A stretch of 53,299 nucleotides of DNA from an uncultured beta proteobacterium (GCA_903853895.1 CAINUX010000131.1:1-53299); one strand, 5' to 3'. Positions 8,491-17,185 are shown, counted from the first letter of the stretch. Notes: generated by a model from the sequence alone, not told the origin. Numbers and translations are program-made.

Positions 8491-9438
8491 ATGAAATTGA
8501 CTGTTCGCATTGTGGGTGTTTTGTTGCTGGCTTGTGCCATTTTTGGTGTTGCTGGGGTTTTGGCGACCTGGGCACCTGACAAGTCTGTTGAGTCTCTGTC
8601 GGCACGGTGGGCAAAGCCACCTTCTCAATTTATGGAAGTGAACGGCATGCAGGTGCACTTGCGCGACGAAGGCCCGCGTGAAGACACTGTACCCATTGTG
8701 TTGCTGCACGGAACGTCGGCCAGCTTGCACACCTGGGATGGGTGGACGCAAAGCCTGGACGTTCAACGGCGGGTCATTCGATTTGACCTGCCTGCTTTCG
8801 GTTTGACGGGTCCCCATCCCACAAATGACTATTCGATTGCTGCCTATGTGCATTTTGTGAACGCAGTATTGGACAAACTGGGTGTCGCATCCTGTGTACT
8901 CGTCGGTAATTCGTTGGGCGGACAGATTGCGTGGGGCATGGCGCTGGCCCATCCACAAAGGGTCAGTCGACTGGTGTTGGTTGATTCAGCGGGCTATCCC
9001 TTGCAATCAACGTCCGTTCCCATCGGATTCAGGATCGCCCGAACACCAGGACTGCGTGTGTTGGCGGAGCGCACTTTGCCACGCGGCGTGGTCGACAGCA
9101 GTGTGCGCAATGTGTTCGGCGACCCTTCTAAGGTTACCTCTGAATTGGTGGACCGCTACTACGACCTGACTTTGCGATCGGGCAACCGTAAGGCGCTGGC
9201 GTACCGGATGGAGCAGCGCGTCAGTGGCGACGAGGCCCAAATCAAGCGTTTGAAACTACCCACCTTGATTCTCTGGGGTGCCAAAGACTATTTGATTCCA
9301 CTGAAAAACGCACATCGGTTTGCCGCGGACATCCAGGATTCCAGGCTCGTGGTCTTTGAAAATCTGGGTCATGTGCCCCAGGAAGAAGGTGCTCAGGAAA
9401 CGGTCAAGGCACTGAAGACATTTCTTGACTTGCGATAG
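8491..9438 (+). CDS. Membrane-anchored alpha/beta hydrolase
   Basis: 315 residues. One N-terminal hydrophobic segment (about 4-26) is a signal anchor or uncleaved signal. The hydrolase core follows: oxyanion HGTSAS motif, nucleophile elbow VGNSLGGQ (serine near residue 136), a probable acid in LWGAKDYL and the catalytic histidine in ENLGHVPQEE near the C-terminus. All triad members are present. Substrate cannot be read; relatives are esterases or C-C hydrolases. The ATG at 8491 is chosen because it gives the anchor directly; the DnaA-box inverted repeat lies 50-90 bases upstream. Confidence 0.8.
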   Translation: MKLTVRIVGVLLLACAIFGVAGVLATWAPDKSVESLSARWAKPPSQFMEVNGMQVHLRDEGPREDTVPIVLLHGTSASLHTWDGWTQSLDVQRRVIRFDLPAFGLTGPHPTNDYSIAAYVHFVNAVLDKLGVASCVLVGNSLGGQIAWGMALAHPQRVSRLVLVDSAGYPLQSTSVPIGFRIARTPGLRVLAERTLPRGVVDSSVRNVFGDPSKVTSELVDRYYDLTLRSGNRKALAYRMEQRVSGDEAQIKRLKLPTLILWGAKDYLIPLKNAHRFAADIQDSRLVVFENLGHVPQEEGAQETVKALKTFLDLR

Positions 9439-9484
9439 ACAGCGGACGAACCCATATTGGAATCGGTGTTTAAATCGTAGTTAA

Positions 9485-9526
9485 AGTCCCGTAAATAGAG
9501 CGCTGGGCGCTATTTTTTTGTAGCAG
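9485..9526 (+). repeat. 45-base dispersed repeat, copy 4 (diverged)
   Basis: AGTCCCGTAAAT, then GGGCGCTATT, then TTTTTGTAGCAG. Spacing and right end fit the family; the left end is diverged. It lies between the hydrolase gene and the GGDEF gene, ending 11 bases before the GGDEF start. Confidence 0.45.
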
Positions 9527-9536
9527 GTACCGTGTC

Positions 9537-11081
9537 ATGAGTGAAAAAAAACCATTCGAAATTGCGCGTGAAACGCTCAAGCAGCTGACAACGCAAAAGT
9601 TGGCACCTACTCCTGCGAATTACCAGGCGATTTACAACGAGATAGCAGGGGTTCCGCTGGTCGTACCTTTTCCGGCCGAGACTTTGCGGGACATTGCCAA
9701 GGCACTGCCTGTCAAAACCCCAGGTCAGCAAAAACAGCGTGGACTATTGGACTATGCGATTGATCGCTTGAACTGGGATGGTGTCAAGACTGCACTGGTA
9801 GCCTATGGAAGTTTTCCCCCGCTAACCGCGGATGAAGGAGCACCTACGACTGCTCCGGCCAAGATGGGCTTGAATGCAACTGCCCCGGCATTAACTACCG
9901 AATTTCTGGGGCAGATGGGTCGTTTGATCGAGTACACCCAACCTGCGTTGGGCACGGACGACGAGCGTTTTAGCGAGTTGAGCAAAAACCTTACCAGCGC
10001 CCTGCGGCAAAGCGGCTCGGATGTGGTGGTGCTCAAAACCATGCTGGTCAATTACAGTGACCGGGTCTCGTTTGTGGCCGAGGACCAGGCCGAAATCAAG
10101 AAGACGCTGCTCAAGCTGTTACATATGTTGTTTGAGAACATCGGCGAAATCAGTCTGGACGAGCAATGGCTCAAGGGACAAATGGATGCGCTGATGACAG
10201 CCGCAACGCCCCCACTCACGCTCCGGCGGCTGGATGATGTGGAGCGCCGCTTGAAGGATGTCATCTTCAAGCAAAAAGACGCCAAGGAACATGCGGTACA
10301 GGCGCAACACGAAATGCGCCAGATGCTGGCGGCATTTATTGATCGCCTGTCCGATATGGCCAAGTCCACAGGCAATTTCCACGAAAAACTGGAAGAAAAT
10401 GCACGGCAGATTGAGCAGGCCAAGACCCTGGCCGAAATCGCTCCGGTTTTAAAGGAAGTAATCAGCGCAACGCGTGCCATGGCTACTCAGAGCAAAGAGT
10501 CCGGCGCAGAATTGCAGACGATGCGTGACCGCGCCAACCAGACCGATGCCGAGCTGGTCAAGTTGCACCAGGAACTGGACCGAGTCAGTACGCAGGCCCG
10601 GCATGACCCTTTGACGGGAGCCCTCAATCGCAAGGGCCTGGAAGAAGCCGTCGAGCGCGAAATCTCCAGTGTGCGGCGCAAGGACACCCCTTTGTGCATG
10701 TCCTTGCTGGATATCGATAATTTCAAGAAACTCAATGACACACTGGGACATGCCACTGGCGATGTGGCCCTGACCCACCTGGCCACGGTGGCACGTGAAT
10801 GCATGCGACCGCAAGACACGCTGGCCCGCTACGGAGGCGAGGAGTTTGTCATCCTGTTGCCCGATACACCGCTCGAAAAAGGCATTGAAGCCATGACCCG
10901 ACTACAGCGGGAATTGACGAAGAAGTTTTTTCTTGCAGGTTCAGAGAAAGTGCTCATCACGTTTAGCGCGGGCGTTGCCCAACTGGCCCCCGATGAAACT
11001 GGCGCAGACGCGATCAAGCGGGCCGACAAAGCCATGTATCTGGCCAAGCGGGCTGGTAAGAACCGGGTGTTGGCCGCCTAA
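9537..11081 (+). CDS. Diguanylate cyclase with N-terminal helical sensor region
   Basis: 514 residues, no membrane segment. The first ~340 residues are mostly alpha-helical, with a coiled-coil stretch around 230-345; the start (KPFEIARETLKQLTTQKLAPTPANY) resembles the N-terminus of a family of soluble GGDEF proteins common in betaproteobacteria. The GGDEF domain runs from about residue 352 to 512; the signature is GGEEF near 433-437 and the I-site RPQD sits five residues before it. The enzyme should therefore make c-di-GMP and be feedback inhibited. The downstream NnrU gene begins 35 bases later and may be cotranscribed. Confidence 0.88.
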   Translation: MSEKKPFEIARETLKQLTTQKLAPTPANYQAIYNEIAGVPLVVPFPAETLRDIAKALPVKTPGQQKQRGLLDYAIDRLNWDGVKTALVAYGSFPPLTADEGAPTTAPAKMGLNATAPALTTEFLGQMGRLIEYTQPALGTDDERFSELSKNLTSALRQSGSDVVVLKTMLVNYSDRVSFVAEDQAEIKKTLLKLLHMLFENIGEISLDEQWLKGQMDALMTAATPPLTLRRLDDVERRLKDVIFKQKDAKEHAVQAQHEMRQMLAAFIDRLSDMAKSTGNFHEKLEENARQIEQAKTLAEIAPVLKEVISATRAMATQSKESGAELQTMRDRANQTDAELVKLHQELDRVSTQARHDPLTGALNRKGLEEAVEREISSVRRKDTPLCMSLLDIDNFKKLNDTLGHATGDVALTHLATVARECMRPQDTLARYGGEEFVILLPDTPLEKGIEAMTRLQRELTKKFFLAGSEKVLITFSAGVAQLAPDETGADAIKRADKAMYLAKRAGKNRVLAA

Positions 11082-11116
11082 ATGACCTAGAAACACTTAT
11101 CTTCAGGACAAATAAT

Positions 11117-11695
11117 ATGGCTTATCTCATCACAGGATTGGTACTTTTCCTGGGCGTGCATTCGGTGCGCATCGTTGCCGACGACTGGCGAACACAGACT
11201 CTGGCGCGCGTGGGTGAAGGGGCCTACAAGGGTGTGTATTCCCTGCTGTCCCTATTGGGCTTTGCCCTCATCATCTACGGCTTTGGCGTGGCACGCGAGA
11301 CCCCGGTTCTTCTGTGGACACCACCTGTGGGCATGCGCCATGCGGCGTCTCTTTTCACCCTGGTCGCATTTATTTTGTTGGCGGCCGCATACGTGCCACA
11401 CAATGGCATCAAGGCACGGGTCCATCACCCCATGGTCCTGGGTGTGAAGGCCTGGGCGCTGGCCCATTTGCTGGCCAATGGAAATCTGGCCCATGTGATT
11501 CTGTTTAGCGCATTCCTGGTATGGGGCGTGCTGGACTTCATCGCGTCGCGACGCAGAGACCGCACAATGGGCACCCAGTACGCCTCAGGTACCTTGATTG
11601 CAACCGTTGTGACAGTGGTGGCAGGAGGTCTGGCCTGGATGGCATTTGCACTGCATCTGCACGGCTGGTTGATCGGTATCCGACCGTTCGGATAG
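11117..11695 (+). CDS. NnrU family membrane protein
   Basis: 192 residues with five or six transmembrane segments. The conserved NnrU pattern is visible: GVHSVRI near the N-terminus, RMRHAASL-like GMRHAASLF, and VKAWALAHLLANG in the middle with histidines facing the membrane. NnrU was named from denitrification loci; relatives include a domain of plant zeta-carotene isomerase (Z-ISO), which binds haem b. Its exact role in bacteria is unclear. The NnrS gene about 4 kb downstream fits a nitrogen-oxide context. Confidence 0.8.
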   Translation: MAYLITGLVLFLGVHSVRIVADDWRTQTLARVGEGAYKGVYSLLSLLGFALIIYGFGVARETPVLLWTPPVGMRHAASLFTLVAFILLAAAYVPHNGIKARVHHPMVLGVKAWALAHLLANGNLAHVILFSAFLVWGVLDFIASRRRDRTMGTQYASGTLIATVVTVVAGGLAWMAFALHLHGWLIGIRPFG

Positions 11696-11713
11696 GCCTT
11701 GGGTACTAACCCC

Positions 11714-11926
11714 TTACTTGTGCTCCATGTACCACTGGATGATGAACTTGGCGACAAAGCCCACCATCCCGAAAGCCAGCCCCAGAAAGATCACAAAGGT
11801 ACCGAATTTTCCGGCCTTTGACTCCCATGCCAGGTGTCCAATGATGAACAACATGTAGAGCATGAAGCCACCCACCCCAAAGGTGAGGCCAAAGCCCGCG
11901 ATCTGTTCTTCTGTGTAGCCAAACAT
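11714..11926 (-). CDS. Small inner-membrane protein, DUF2788 type
   Basis: 70 residues with two hydrophobic helices (about 10-32 and 41-63) separated by a short basic loop. It resembles the DUF2788 family, whose function is unknown. Its ATG overlaps the stop of the upstream DUF2189-like gene by one base (TAATG), which implies translational coupling. Confidence 0.7.
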   Translation of the reverse strand: MFGYTEEQIAGFGLTFGVGGFMLYMLFIIGHLAWESKAGKFGTFVIFLGLAFGMVGFVAKFIIQWYMEHK

Positions 11927-12771
11927 TACCGTTTTCCCTGACCGTTTGTTTGGGTTGCCAGCGGCTCACGGGGTGGCAGGCTGGAGGCATCCACCAGATC
12001 CCGGTAGGCGTGCCAGCTGGCGTGGCCCAACATCGGAATCACGGCAATCAAACCCAGCAGAAGCGAACCCAGTCCGAGCAGCGTGAAGCCCATGATGAGC
12101 GCCGCCCAGAGCCCCATCGGGATGGGATTGGCCAGCACAGTCTGCCAGCTGGTCAATACTGCTTGCATCAACGTGACACGGCGGTCCAGCAATAGCGGCA
12201 TGGACACTACGCTGGACGCGAACAGGGGGGCGGCCATTACGCCACCCATGGCCAGCCACAGTTCAAACAGCCAGCCGTCTTGCGCAAGCACCACGTGGCG
12301 TACGAAGTCCAGCGGTCCCAGAATCGGCGCTGGTGCCAGCAGTGTGATAAGGGCCGCGGAAGTCAACACCCACCCTGTGGCGGCCAATGCCAGCAGGGCT
12401 CCAAATTGCACCATGGCCCAATAATCATTCCCCCACTTGTTGACGTGGCTGTTCTGCCAGTTCAGCCAGGTTTTCAATACTACGCTGACGTCCGCTTTTT
12501 CACCCCGCTCCAGCGCGCGGCTCAAGGCATACAGACTGGTGGCCAGTACCGGGGCAATCACCATGAACCCCGACAACGCACCGGCCAGCAACCAGAAGCG
12601 CTGGTGTGCAATGGCCACGATGGCCGCGCCAAACAACGCCAATACCAGGCCGTGCGCAAAGCTCACCCATCCCACCTGCGCCATGTCACGCCAGGCATAG
12701 ACCAGCCAAACGAGGGGGCGCATTGGTGAAATGGTCCGCACGGTGGGAAGGGAGACAGGCGTAACAGACAT
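11926..12771 (-). CDS. DUF2189-type (BPSS1780-like) multi-pass membrane protein
   Basis: 281 residues, about six transmembrane segments, with charged loops. The pattern (N-terminal WLVYAWRDM, a Gly/Ala-rich first helix, a loop with WKTW-like KTWLNWQ, C-terminal HASWHAYRDLVDAS) fits the DUF2189/BPSS1780 family, of unknown function. First gene of a two-gene unit with the DUF2788-like gene. The FNR-like box at 12833-12846 is 62 bases upstream of its start and could act on this gene or on the divergent glutaredoxin-like gene. Confidence 0.7.
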   Translation of the reverse strand: MSVTPVSLPTVRTISPMRPLVWLVYAWRDMAQVGWVSFAHGLVLALFGAAIVAIAHQRFWLLAGALSGFMVIAPVLATSLYALSRALERGEKADVSVVLKTWLNWQNSHVNKWGNDYWAMVQFGALLALAATGWVLTSAALITLLAPAPILGPLDFVRHVVLAQDGWLFELWLAMGGVMAAPLFASSVVSMPLLLDRRVTLMQAVLTSWQTVLANPIPMGLWAALIMGFTLLGLGSLLLGLIAVIPMLGHASWHAYRDLVDASSLPPREPLATQTNGQGKR

Positions 12772-12832
12772 GGGTGTGATGGGTGTAGGGCGCTGGTGCG
12801 GCGCAGTGTAAGGGCGAGAACACTATAGCCGC

Positions 12833-12846
12833 TTGACGTGCATCAA
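12833..12846. promoter_or_regulatory. FNR/ANR-type box in a divergent promoter
   Basis: TTGAC GTGC ATCAA, nine of ten matches to TTGAT-N4-ATCAA. It lies 64 bases before the glutaredoxin-like ATG and 62 bases before the DUF2189-like start. Confidence 0.6.
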
Positions 12847-12910
12847 GAAGGTGAGCACTTGGAAGAGCGCGCGTCCATAATGGGCGGTTTTATTCTGCAG
12901 GAGGCTTTGC

Positions 12911-13276
12911 ATGCCACGGTCCATTCTCGACGAATCGCGTATCCATCCTGCCATCCGTGAGCGGGTCGCCACGCACCAGCAGGCCATTGTGAAGGAAGTG
13001 CAGGCCGCAGTGGCCCAGCATGCAGTCGTCGTCGTCGGCATGGGATTCAACCCGTTTCCCAAAAAGGCCTGCAAGCAACTGGACGCTGCCGGAGTGACCC
13101 ACCACTACATGGAGTATGGAAACTACTTCAGCCTGTGGCGGGAGCGCAATGCCCTGAAATTGTGGACCGGCTGGCCCACATTCCCCATGGTCTTTGTCAA
13201 GGGCACCCTGGTCGGGGGTGCCAATGATGTGCAGAAATTGATAGCCAGCGGCGAACTTAAGACCCTGCTGGCCTGA
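12911..13276 (+). CDS. Monothiol-glutaredoxin-like protein lacking the CGFS cysteine
   Basis: 121 residues. The C-terminal half carries clear glutaredoxin features: WPTFPMVFVKG with the cis-proline that contacts glutathione, then LVGGANDV and GELKTLL. By alignment with E. coli GrxD, the active-site CGFS is replaced by NPFP (in MGFNPFPKKAC), so the canonical cysteine is absent; the only nearby cysteine is seven residues further on. It is therefore unlikely to act as a normal thiol reductase or to hold an Fe-S cluster in the usual way. An FNR-like box lies 64 bases upstream. Glutaredoxin ancestry is clear; the function is unknown. Confidence 0.75.
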   Translation: MPRSILDESRIHPAIRERVATHQQAIVKEVQAAVAQHAVVVVGMGFNPFPKKACKQLDAAGVTHHYMEYGNYFSLWRERNALKLWTGWPTFPMVFVKGTLVGGANDVQKLIASGELKTLLA

Positions 13277-13287
13277 ACCTGCTTGAC

Positions 13288-13845
13288 CTACTTGGTTGTG
13301 GGTTTGCCGGTGCCTTTGTTGTCCCACGGCCCGCGGTGTTCGCCATGCCTGCCGCCCATGCGGGCGTGCTCGGTGTCAAACACCTTTTTCTGGTCTGCAT
13401 TGAGCGCTGCATAGAACGCCTTGGTGGCGTCTTCGCGCTTGTCCATGGCTGCATTCATGGCGGCCATGTGCTCGGTGCGCAAGGCGCGCATCCTGTCAAT
13501 GCGTTCGGGCGTGCTGAGCTTGTCCATCTCTGCGCGGTCCGGCCGTTTGGCATCCATCAGTGCGGGTGGCTTCATGGCTCCGGTGAACATGGTCCACGCA
13601 CCTTCTTGATCGGCCGTCAGCTTGAGCTTGGCCTTGAGGTCGGCGTGGCGCTTGGCCACCATGGCCTCCATTTTGGCTGGGTCCCTGCTGGCCCGCATGC
13701 CCATCTTTCCGCCCGGTTGCATGGGACTGCTGGCACCCATCATCGGCATGCCCGCAGCGCCTTGACCCATGGGCTGTGCGGATGCGGTGAAGCCTGCGCT
13801 GGCCAACAAGCCAGCAAGGGCGAGTGATTTGAATGTGAGTTTCAT
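13288..13845 (-). CDS. Periplasmic Spy/CpxP-like LTxxQ protein
   Basis: 185 residues with a signal peptide (about 1-23, ending TASAQP). A Met/Gly-rich segment follows, then an all-helical region with two LTxxQ-type motifs, LTADQEGAW and LNADQKKVF, which define the Spy/CpxP fold. Such proteins are envelope chaperones or sensors; the Met-rich part may bind metal, and copper-handling genes lie about 4 kb away, but that link is only suggestive. Short and charged C-terminus with HGEHRG. Convergent with the glutaredoxin-like gene, 11 bases apart. Confidence 0.8.
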   Translation of the reverse strand: MKLTFKSLALAGLLASAGFTASAQPMGQGAAGMPMMGASSPMQPGGKMGMRASRDPAKMEAMVAKRHADLKAKLKLTADQEGAWTMFTGAMKPPALMDAKRPDRAEMDKLSTPERIDRMRALRTEHMAAMNAAMDKREDATKAFYAALNADQKKVFDTEHARMGGRHGEHRGPWDNKGTGKPTTK

Positions 13846-14037
13846 GATGACTTCCTTTTAGTTGCTAGTGTCTGATGCGGACTTTGCAATCAGGCTGGTT
13901 GTCAGTGTGGGCGTCCTGTGTATCGGCCACATTGCGCCAACATAAGGCTTTGTAAAGATGGGTGAAAGCGGCGCACAACCGTTGCGATGACAATACAGCC
14001 CTCAAGCGAAAACCCAATTACTGGAAAAGGCAACTAC

Positions 14038-14946
14038 GTGTTCAAGAATTTGATGATCTACCGCCTGGTGTCGGGCTGGCCGGCGGCGGTGGCGCCGCTG
14101 GAAGAGGCGCTGGGCAAGGCGCAATTTGTGGAGTGTGGGGCATCGCAGGAAAAATCAGTGGGCTGGCTGGAACCACGTGGCCATGCCCACGGCCCCATGG
14201 TCGAAGTCGTGGGCGGCCAGTGGCTGCTCAAGCTGATGATGGAAGTGAAAGTAGTTCCGGGCTCGGTCGTCAAGCGTAAGGTGCAGGACCAGTTGGACCA
14301 CATCGAGGCCACGACCGGGCGCAAGCCGGGCAAAAAGGAAAAACGCGAGATTAGCGAAGACGCTCGACTGGCCCTGTTGCCCATGGCATTCAGCAAGCAG
14401 TCCAGCGTGCTGGTGTGGGTGGATCCTGTGGCCGGCTTTCTGCTGACCGATGCGGGCAGCCAGGCGAAGGCCGATGAGGTGATGACCTGGCTGATCAAGG
14501 CGGTGGATGGCCTTGTGGTGCAACTGGTCAATACCCAGACCTCCCCCGCGGTAGCGATGTCGACCTGGTTACAGACGCAGGAGGCACCGCCCGACTTCAG
14601 CGTGGATCGGGAATGTGAACTCAAGGCCGCAGACGAATCCCGGGCGGTGGTGCGCTATACCCGCCATGCACTCGATACCGACGAGGTCACCCAGCACATT
14701 GCCATGGGCAAGGTGCCAACCCGCCTCGCGTTGACGTGGAGCGACCGCGTGTCGTTTGTGCTGACCGAGGCGTTGCAGCTCAAGAAAATTGCGTTTCTGG
14801 AAACGGTGTTCGAGGGCGCCGCTGCCAGCCCGGCGGACGGCAAGGACGACAACTTCGACGCTGATGTGGCCATTGCGACGGGTGAACTCAGAAAGCTGAT
14901 TCCAGATTTGCTGGAAGCCCTGGGCGGCGAGGTGGTTGCGGGGTGA
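14038..14946 (+). CDS. rdgC: Recombination-associated protein RdgC
   Basis: 302 residues from a GTG start, against 303 for E. coli RdgC. RdgC forms a ring-shaped dimer that encircles duplex DNA and modulates RecA filaments. The start gives FKNLMIYRL, the typical N-terminus, and GGAAAAGG lies 8 bases upstream as ribosome binding site; the ATG at 13987 would add 17 unrelated residues. Conserved WLEPRG, KRKVQDQ-type and DFSVDRECEL segments are present. Its stop codon TGA directly abuts the stop of the convergent downstream gene, leaving no spacer. Confidence 0.95.
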   Translation: MFKNLMIYRLVSGWPAAVAPLEEALGKAQFVECGASQEKSVGWLEPRGHAHGPMVEVVGGQWLLKLMMEVKVVPGSVVKRKVQDQLDHIEATTGRKPGKKEKREISEDARLALLPMAFSKQSSVLVWVDPVAGFLLTDAGSQAKADEVMTWLIKAVDGLVVQLVNTQTSPAVAMSTWLQTQEAPPDFSVDRECELKAADESRAVVRYTRHALDTDEVTQHIAMGKVPTRLALTWSDRVSFVLTEALQLKKIAFLETVFEGAAASPADGKDDNFDADVAIATGELRKLIPDLLEALGGEVVAG

Positions 14947-15486
14947 TCAGTAGCGGTCGTTGTGATGGCCGCGGTGATGGTGGCGGTCATGGTGACGTTC
15001 TTTGCGCCAGTGGCGGTAGTCCTGGGGCGGACTTTGCCACGTTACCACGGGTTGCTGATAGTACGTGATGGGTTGCACATAGCGGTATTGCGGGGGCGCA
15101 GGCTGCCACACTGCTACGGGAGGCTGGTAGCGTGCCACCGGTTGTTGGTAGTACGTGTGGGGGTAGGGGTTTGGTGCGTAGGCCGGGGGCATAGGACTGT
15201 GGCGTTGCTGCGCGTGCCCCTGGTTGGCGATACTCGCACCGACCAGCCCACCGGCACCGGCGCCCAAAATGGCGCCGTCGCGGCCACCCATGGACTGGCC
15301 AATGGCGGCGCCGGCTACCGCACCCACACCGGCACCCAGAAAGGTGTGTACATCGTCTGCATGGGCCAGTGGGGCCACACCCGCCAGGGCGCCTGTCAGC
15401 AGCGCAAGGGAAGCCATGGCGCCCAGTCTGGCTGCCAGGGGCTTGGTCAACGGGGACGAAAGATGCGAAACACGAGGAGTGTGCAT
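14947..15486 (-). CDS. Glycine-zipper 2TM domain envelope protein
   Basis: 179 residues. A signal-like hydrophobic segment (about 24-43) ends at AHADDVH; then a glycine-zipper region (GAGVGAVAGAAIGQ, GAILGAGAGGLVGA), then a Tyr/Pro/Gln-rich repeat region with YYQQPV twice, and a His/Arg-rich tail. The zipper resembles those in SlyB/YMGG-type outer-membrane proteins. The tail could bind metals or nucleic acid nonspecifically. Function unknown. Confidence 0.75.
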   Translation of the reverse strand: MHTPRVSHLSSPLTKPLAARLGAMASLALLTGALAGVAPLAHADDVHTFLGAGVGAVAGAAIGQSMGGRDGAILGAGAGGLVGASIANQGHAQQRHSPMPPAYAPNPYPHTYYQQPVARYQPPVAVWQPAPPQYRYVQPITYYQQPVVTWQSPPQDYRHWRKERHHDRHHHRGHHNDRY

Positions 15487-15605
15487 GGCGTGGTGTGGGC
15501 CTGAGCCCGTACCGCTAAACGTAGCGGTTTGTCTACCTATAACGCCACAGCCGACATGCCGCTGACTACGGTAACAAGCTTTTACACAAAGCGAAAGAGG
15601 GCCTT

Positions 15606-15650
15606 AGCCCTCGAGAAATATAAATAGTATGCTACTAATTTTGTAGCAAT
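15606..15650 (+). repeat. 45-base dispersed repeat, copy 5
   Basis: AGCCCTCGAGAAAT at the left, ATGCTACTAATTTTGTAGCAAT at the right. The right end forms a small hairpin, GCTAC/GTAGC. It stands between the convergent ends and starts of the glycine-zipper and DUF2892-like genes. Confidence 0.65.
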
Positions 15651-15655
15651 TGCAT

Positions 15656-15853
15656 TTAAGACCGGTTCTTCATGGAGCAGGTGTTCCAGCCGAAGATGGC
15701 ATAGGGCGGGCACCAGCCTATGGCGCCCGTTGCCAGTGGCACCACGCCCAACCAGCCCCATATGCCAATGGTGCCGGTGACGGTCAGGGCGATCAGCACC
15801 AGTCCGATGACGATGCGCAGGATGCGGTCAATGCCGCCGACGTTGGTTTTCAT
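15656..15853 (-). CDS. Small membrane protein, DUF2892 (YgaP-type) domain
   Basis: 65 residues beginning MKTNVGGIDR, which is the typical start of DUF2892 proteins, with two transmembrane helices and the conserved C-terminal CPPYAIFGWNTC segment. This domain occurs alone or fused to rhodanese in YgaP. The ATG at 15853 is used. A perfect CRP-type palindrome lies 62 bases upstream. No function beyond membrane association can be stated. Confidence 0.85.
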   Translation of the reverse strand: MKTNVGGIDRILRIVIGLVLIALTVTGTIGIWGWLGVVPLATGAIGWCPPYAIFGWNTCSMKNRS

Positions 15854-15914
15854 GGTGGTGTCCTTGGTGTGGGTCGTTGATGGGCCCATTGGACCCTCTG
15901 GCCCGCCATCTGTA

Positions 15915-15930
15915 TGTGACCTGTGTCACA
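15915..15930. promoter_or_regulatory. CRP-type palindrome
   Basis: TGTGA CCTGTG TCACA, a perfect match to TGTGA-N6-TCACA, between the DUF2892-like start and the nnrS stop. Placed to control the DUF2892-like gene. Confidence 0.5.
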
Positions 15931-15940
15931 CAGCCCCACC

Positions 15941-17149
15941 TCACAACCGGGGACGGATCAGCATGGGCGTGAATCGCCACAGGTACAAAACCAGCGCGGC
16001 GATCCAGGCGGCAGCTGAAAGCTGCAAGAATCCACTGCTGCTCGGTGCGTCCACCACGGCAGCCAGACGCAACGCAACGGCCGCCAGCATCAAGCCATAG
16101 CTGGCGCGCATGCTGCGGTCCGTTGCCAGGGGGCGGCCCAGGTGGCCCAGCGCGGTGCGAGTGACCATGCCGATGATGAGCACCGAAAAACCGGCCATGG
16201 CGATCACATGCACAGGCAGAACGCGCGGTAGCGCGACCCCTGCGGCTGCCAGTGCGGCCAGCACCAGGCCCACGCCCAGGCCGCCATATCCTGTGTACAG
16301 AATCCACAGCAAGGGGTTGCCGCGCACGGCCCATGGCTTCCAGCTCAGGACCTGCACCAATGCAAGAGCGCCCGCCACGCCGAGAGCGGCAGCGGTCGGC
16401 AGCGGCCAGCCCGCCAGCTGGCACAGCGCGGCCACCGCGCAAGCGCCCAGTTGCACTTGGCCGGTACCCGTGTGCTTGGGAATGTCCAGGCCGGGGGTTG
16501 CGCGCATGGCGAAGAAAGGAATCACGCGCCGACCGATCAGCAGCGCAATCAAAGCCATGACCACCAGCCCGGCATTGAAGCGCTGCATCAGCAGGCTGTA
16601 GTCACCGCCCAGTGCGGCCATCAGGTACAGGGCGTCCGCAACACCCAGGCCCACCAGCAGCCAGGGCACGGCATAGTTCCGCGTGTTTTTGGCGCGGTAG
16701 ACGGCCCGCATCATGGCCGCGGCGGCCAGCAGGAAGAAGCCCAGCTCGGCCGCTACCGCGATCCAGAAGGCGAGCAGGCTGCCCGCCAGGTAACCCAGTC
16801 GGGCGACCAGCCACAAAAAGCTGACAACGGCCAGCGCCCGACCCTGCAAAGGGTTGATGCCGGTCCAGTTACTGCCCGCTGTCATCAAAAAGCCAACTGC
16901 GATGGTGGCAATAAAGCCCCAGAGCATTTCGTGCGCATGCCAAGCGATGCCCTGCAAGGGGCCCGTCAATGCCTGGGGTGCGTAGATCCAGATGGCAATG
17001 GCCACCACTGCCCAGCTCACGCCTGCGAGGTACAAGGGGCGAAAAGCGAGTTCCAGAAAGGCGCGCAGGGAGGGTGCCGCCGCTTTGGGGTCAAGCGGCT
17101 CTTCCAGCTGGATCAGATTCTGGGGTTTGCGCACGGTGGGGCTGGGCAT
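15941..17149 (-). CDS. nnrS: NnrS family haem-copper membrane protein
   Basis: 402 residues with about twelve transmembrane helices. NnrS proteins bind haem and copper and relieve nitrosative stress. Visible hallmarks: FRPLYLAGVSWA near the N-terminus, AWHAHEMLWGF and FLMTAGSNWTG, GRRVIPFFAMR in the middle, and LPVHVIAMAGFSVLIIGMVTRTALGH toward the end; several histidines lie in helices. It follows the Crp/Fnr-type gene on the same strand by about 50 bases, which hold an NsrR-like palindrome, so it probably has its own NO-responsive promoter. Confidence 0.92.
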   Translation of the reverse strand: MPSPTVRKPQNLIQLEEPLDPKAAAPSLRAFLELAFRPLYLAGVSWAVVAIAIWIYAPQALTGPLQGIAWHAHEMLWGFIATIAVGFLMTAGSNWTGINPLQGRALAVVSFLWLVARLGYLAGSLLAFWIAVAAELGFFLLAAAAMMRAVYRAKNTRNYAVPWLLVGLGVADALYLMAALGGDYSLLMQRFNAGLVVMALIALLIGRRVIPFFAMRATPGLDIPKHTGTGQVQLGACAVAALCQLAGWPLPTAAALGVAGALALVQVLSWKPWAVRGNPLLWILYTGYGGLGVGLVLAALAAAGVALPRVLPVHVIAMAGFSVLIIGMVTRTALGHLGRPLATDRSMRASYGLMLAAVALRLAAVVDAPSSSGFLQLSAAAWIAALVLYLWRFTPMLIRPRL

Positions 17150-17158
17150 GGGATGGAA

Positions 17159-17185
17159 TTAAGATGTATATATTTTGCATCTTAA
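17159..17185 (-). promoter_or_regulatory. NsrR-like operator upstream of nnrS
   Basis: AAGATGTATAT, one base, then TTTTGCATCTT, flanked by TT and AA. The 11-1-11 layout and the AAGATG/CATCTT ends match the known NsrR palindrome (AAGATGCATTT type). A further half-site, AAATGCATTCC, follows at once. It begins about 10 bases upstream of the nnrS ATG. No nsrR gene is in the window. Confidence 0.55.

Noticed and set aside
14940..14950. Abutting stop codons TGATCA of rdgC and the glycine-zipper gene as a special signal
   Set aside because: A tight convergent arrangement with a six-base palindrome can arise by chance; no further structure is present.
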